From: Triops longicaudatus
Lineage: Eukaryota; Arthropoda; Branchiopoda; Notostraca; Triopsidae
Assembly: GCA_022885665.1 (NCBI GenBank)
Contig: JAGQDJ010000044.1
Span: forward strand, 124,632 to 188,631
Reading direction: 5' to 3'
DNA length: 64,000 nucleotides
Positions 62,114 to 64,000 of the stretch are shown piece by piece. The translations under genes were made by a program, and so were the position numbers. How positions within the stretch are numbered: the stretch's first letter is position 1; each line of letters opens with the position of its first letter. Below the pieces are notes generated by a model. The model was given only the letters and a program-made list of their open reading frames with translations, made no database searches and was not told the DNA's origin.

Positions 62114-64000
62114 GAACAGCTCCACAACTACCTGTAGCTTACCGGTCGGAGTCTTCCCGTAATGTAGTCGAAGCTGCCATGTGGACAAAATGCCACAAGA
62201 ATGTGGCTTTCGAAGTGATCATAAATAGTCTCTCTATATCTCCTGTGATAATCGCGATTGGATTTTGCCGACATTAGCGGGACGAAGTGGGTTCATTTAA
62301 AGAATGTGAATGTATAGTTTACGTTGCTAGAGTAGAATTCATAAACCAAAGAATTTGCTAGGTCCTAGAGTCTTAATGGTTGTTGGCAGAAAAGAATCTG
62401 TGCTGTATTGTGTTCCTATGCATAAAGGACGATTTTGACCCTCTCGAGTGACCAGTGTTCGTCAAATGGATTAGGGGTAACAGAAATCTGTTTACGGCTA
62501 ACAATACGAACGCCAAAAAGGGCAAAAATTTGCAATGCTAACCTTTTCTCGTGCAGTACAGTATAGAAGTCGTACAATACGTTGGAGAGTAGGGCACCTG
62601 CTGTTCACTTTACTGCTTCACATGAGAAAAGGTTTGATGCCAATGTCAGATAGAAAGTCACGTGACTTGATCGGTCATTAACAAGAACTGTGGGGGGTGT
62701 TCAGGTGGACCTTAAAGAACGGGCTCATTTCAATATGATAACCGTTTTGCATAATATTTGGAAAGCAAAAATTGGGCCTTCGAACTACTCCCGCTTAGAA
62801 ATGTTTACTCAGTAGTGCACCCAAGTCTCGATATTGGGGTTAGATATGGCTAACAAAACAAATTTGACTTCTGGCCAGGCTGACTCATCAAAATCGAACT
62901 AGAGTACTTTCGACTATTCACGTAACCCCTTACTGATGCTTCCGGTGAACTTGCTCCATGTACGTATGCAATTTCTTGGACATTTGTGGTTTCCCATTCC
63001 CCTGGGTACGGGGATGCGGTGCAGGAGTGCAATAATTGGAAGAACACTAACAGTTTTGAGTTTTTGCTGCTTTCGCTAGGCTTATGCAATAGTTCCTATG
63101 GGTTGAACTCTACATTGGAAGAATGTGCACCATACTGACATATGATCAATTGCGCTAGGGCGTGGTGCAGTTTTTTATTAGCGGGGTCTATTGTCAACAA
63201 GGGAAACTTTTTCCTATAAATCTTGTAAGATGTTTAATAACCTGCGTGGGGATACTTCGTGACAAAGATAATATTTCCTTTTCTAGCCAAACGAAGTAAG
63301 CAATAGAACCAATTCAGAAAATTCCAGTAGCCAGAGTTCTTCCGATGCCACGCATAGATATTATAGTACTTTATCGTTAAAATAGGTCGAAGCTTGTAGG
63401 CTGGGAAAAGCAGGTAGAGTGGGCCTTTGTACAGGCAAAGCACATGTGATCGGAACCTCAAAAAATACTATAACTTCCTACCCAGGAACTGCCAGTACCT
63501 AATAGGAACCAGCGTAGTGGACAACTGTCTCTGAAATGACACGCTGCATTATTAACCAATTTACATAAAGCCGTAACCGACTATCTCACTAATCCGATCT
63601 AGGCTTCATTTTCCTACCGCGGAAAGCTTCTGTTAGACATGTTTTCGTAGAAGAAATACTTCTTTGCGCTTCTTCCTTTTTTCCCACTAATTGCATTTGT
63701 AGCGTTGAGGAAACTTGTTGATGTATCCTGAGAGCCAGATAGGACAATTTCTCATCGTTTTCAATATATAAGCAAACAACGATAAGATCCTAAAGGCAAC
63801 ACCATAACCTTCTTAAAGACAACTTGCGATGAAGACTGGTGCATTCTCTGCTAACTCAAGTGGAGTCCACAAAGCCTCCAATCTGACCGATTATTAATTG
63901 CCTTCTCCTAGAGCCAGAAAATTAATGGCTTTCTTGTCTCCACCCCGTAAATCTCATTACAGAGACCTGATGATTTAAGTCCATCATGCACAACCAACTG
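62114..64000. other. No supported gene
   Basis: Only chance-length frames (62850-63089 and 63234-63461, minus) without motifs. No repeat of note. Confidence 0.45.

Overview
This is eukaryotic DNA, AT-rich (estimated by eye at about 60% A+T, not computed) and gene-poor, with spliceosomal introns, poly(A) signals, TATA/initiator promoters, homopolymer runs and decayed DNA transposons. An arthropod is the best fit. The main evidence is a delilah/taxi-class bHLH gene, supported by promoters with a TATA box about 30-32 bp upstream of an initiator. A mite or other arthropod with a moderately repetitive genome would fit, but the species cannot be named from this sequence. Most reading frames of 60-130 codons here look like chance ORFs and are left out.

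Layout. Positions 101-715 (+) are the last two coding exons of a gene that enters from the left edge. They encode a Ser/Thr-rich tail with LPTY and PPPY motifs that should bind WW domains, as in WBP1/VOPP1- or NDFIP-type adaptors of Nedd4-family ubiquitin ligases. The short intron has a tandem CAG acceptor and a 10-bp CACGTG-containing inverted repeat. Positions 2205-2332 (+) may hold a splice acceptor followed by a 37-residue membrane micropeptide (speculative). From there to about 37.8 kb no complete gene can be supported. That stretch holds homopolymers, a CA/TG hairpin beside a G14 run, a 445-bp inverted-repeat transposon relic with a matching target-site duplication (20982-21426), and a possible small Cys-rich exon (34351-34439).

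The one firm complete gene is on the minus strand at 38043-38708: a single-exon bHLH factor of 221 residues. Upstream of it are an upstream ORF, a TATA/initiator promoter (38956-38988) and a possible second promoter (39864-39896). A short pogo/Tigger-like relic lies at 44126-44293.

The most interesting new candidate is at 60919-62113 (+). A TATA box and a TCAG initiator 30 bp apart precede a 34-codon ORF for a single hydrophobic helix with a basic tail, and an AATAAA follows about 1 kb downstream. It has the layout of a membrane-micropeptide transcript. No convincing tRNA, rRNA, snRNA, known miRNA or CRISPR was seen.
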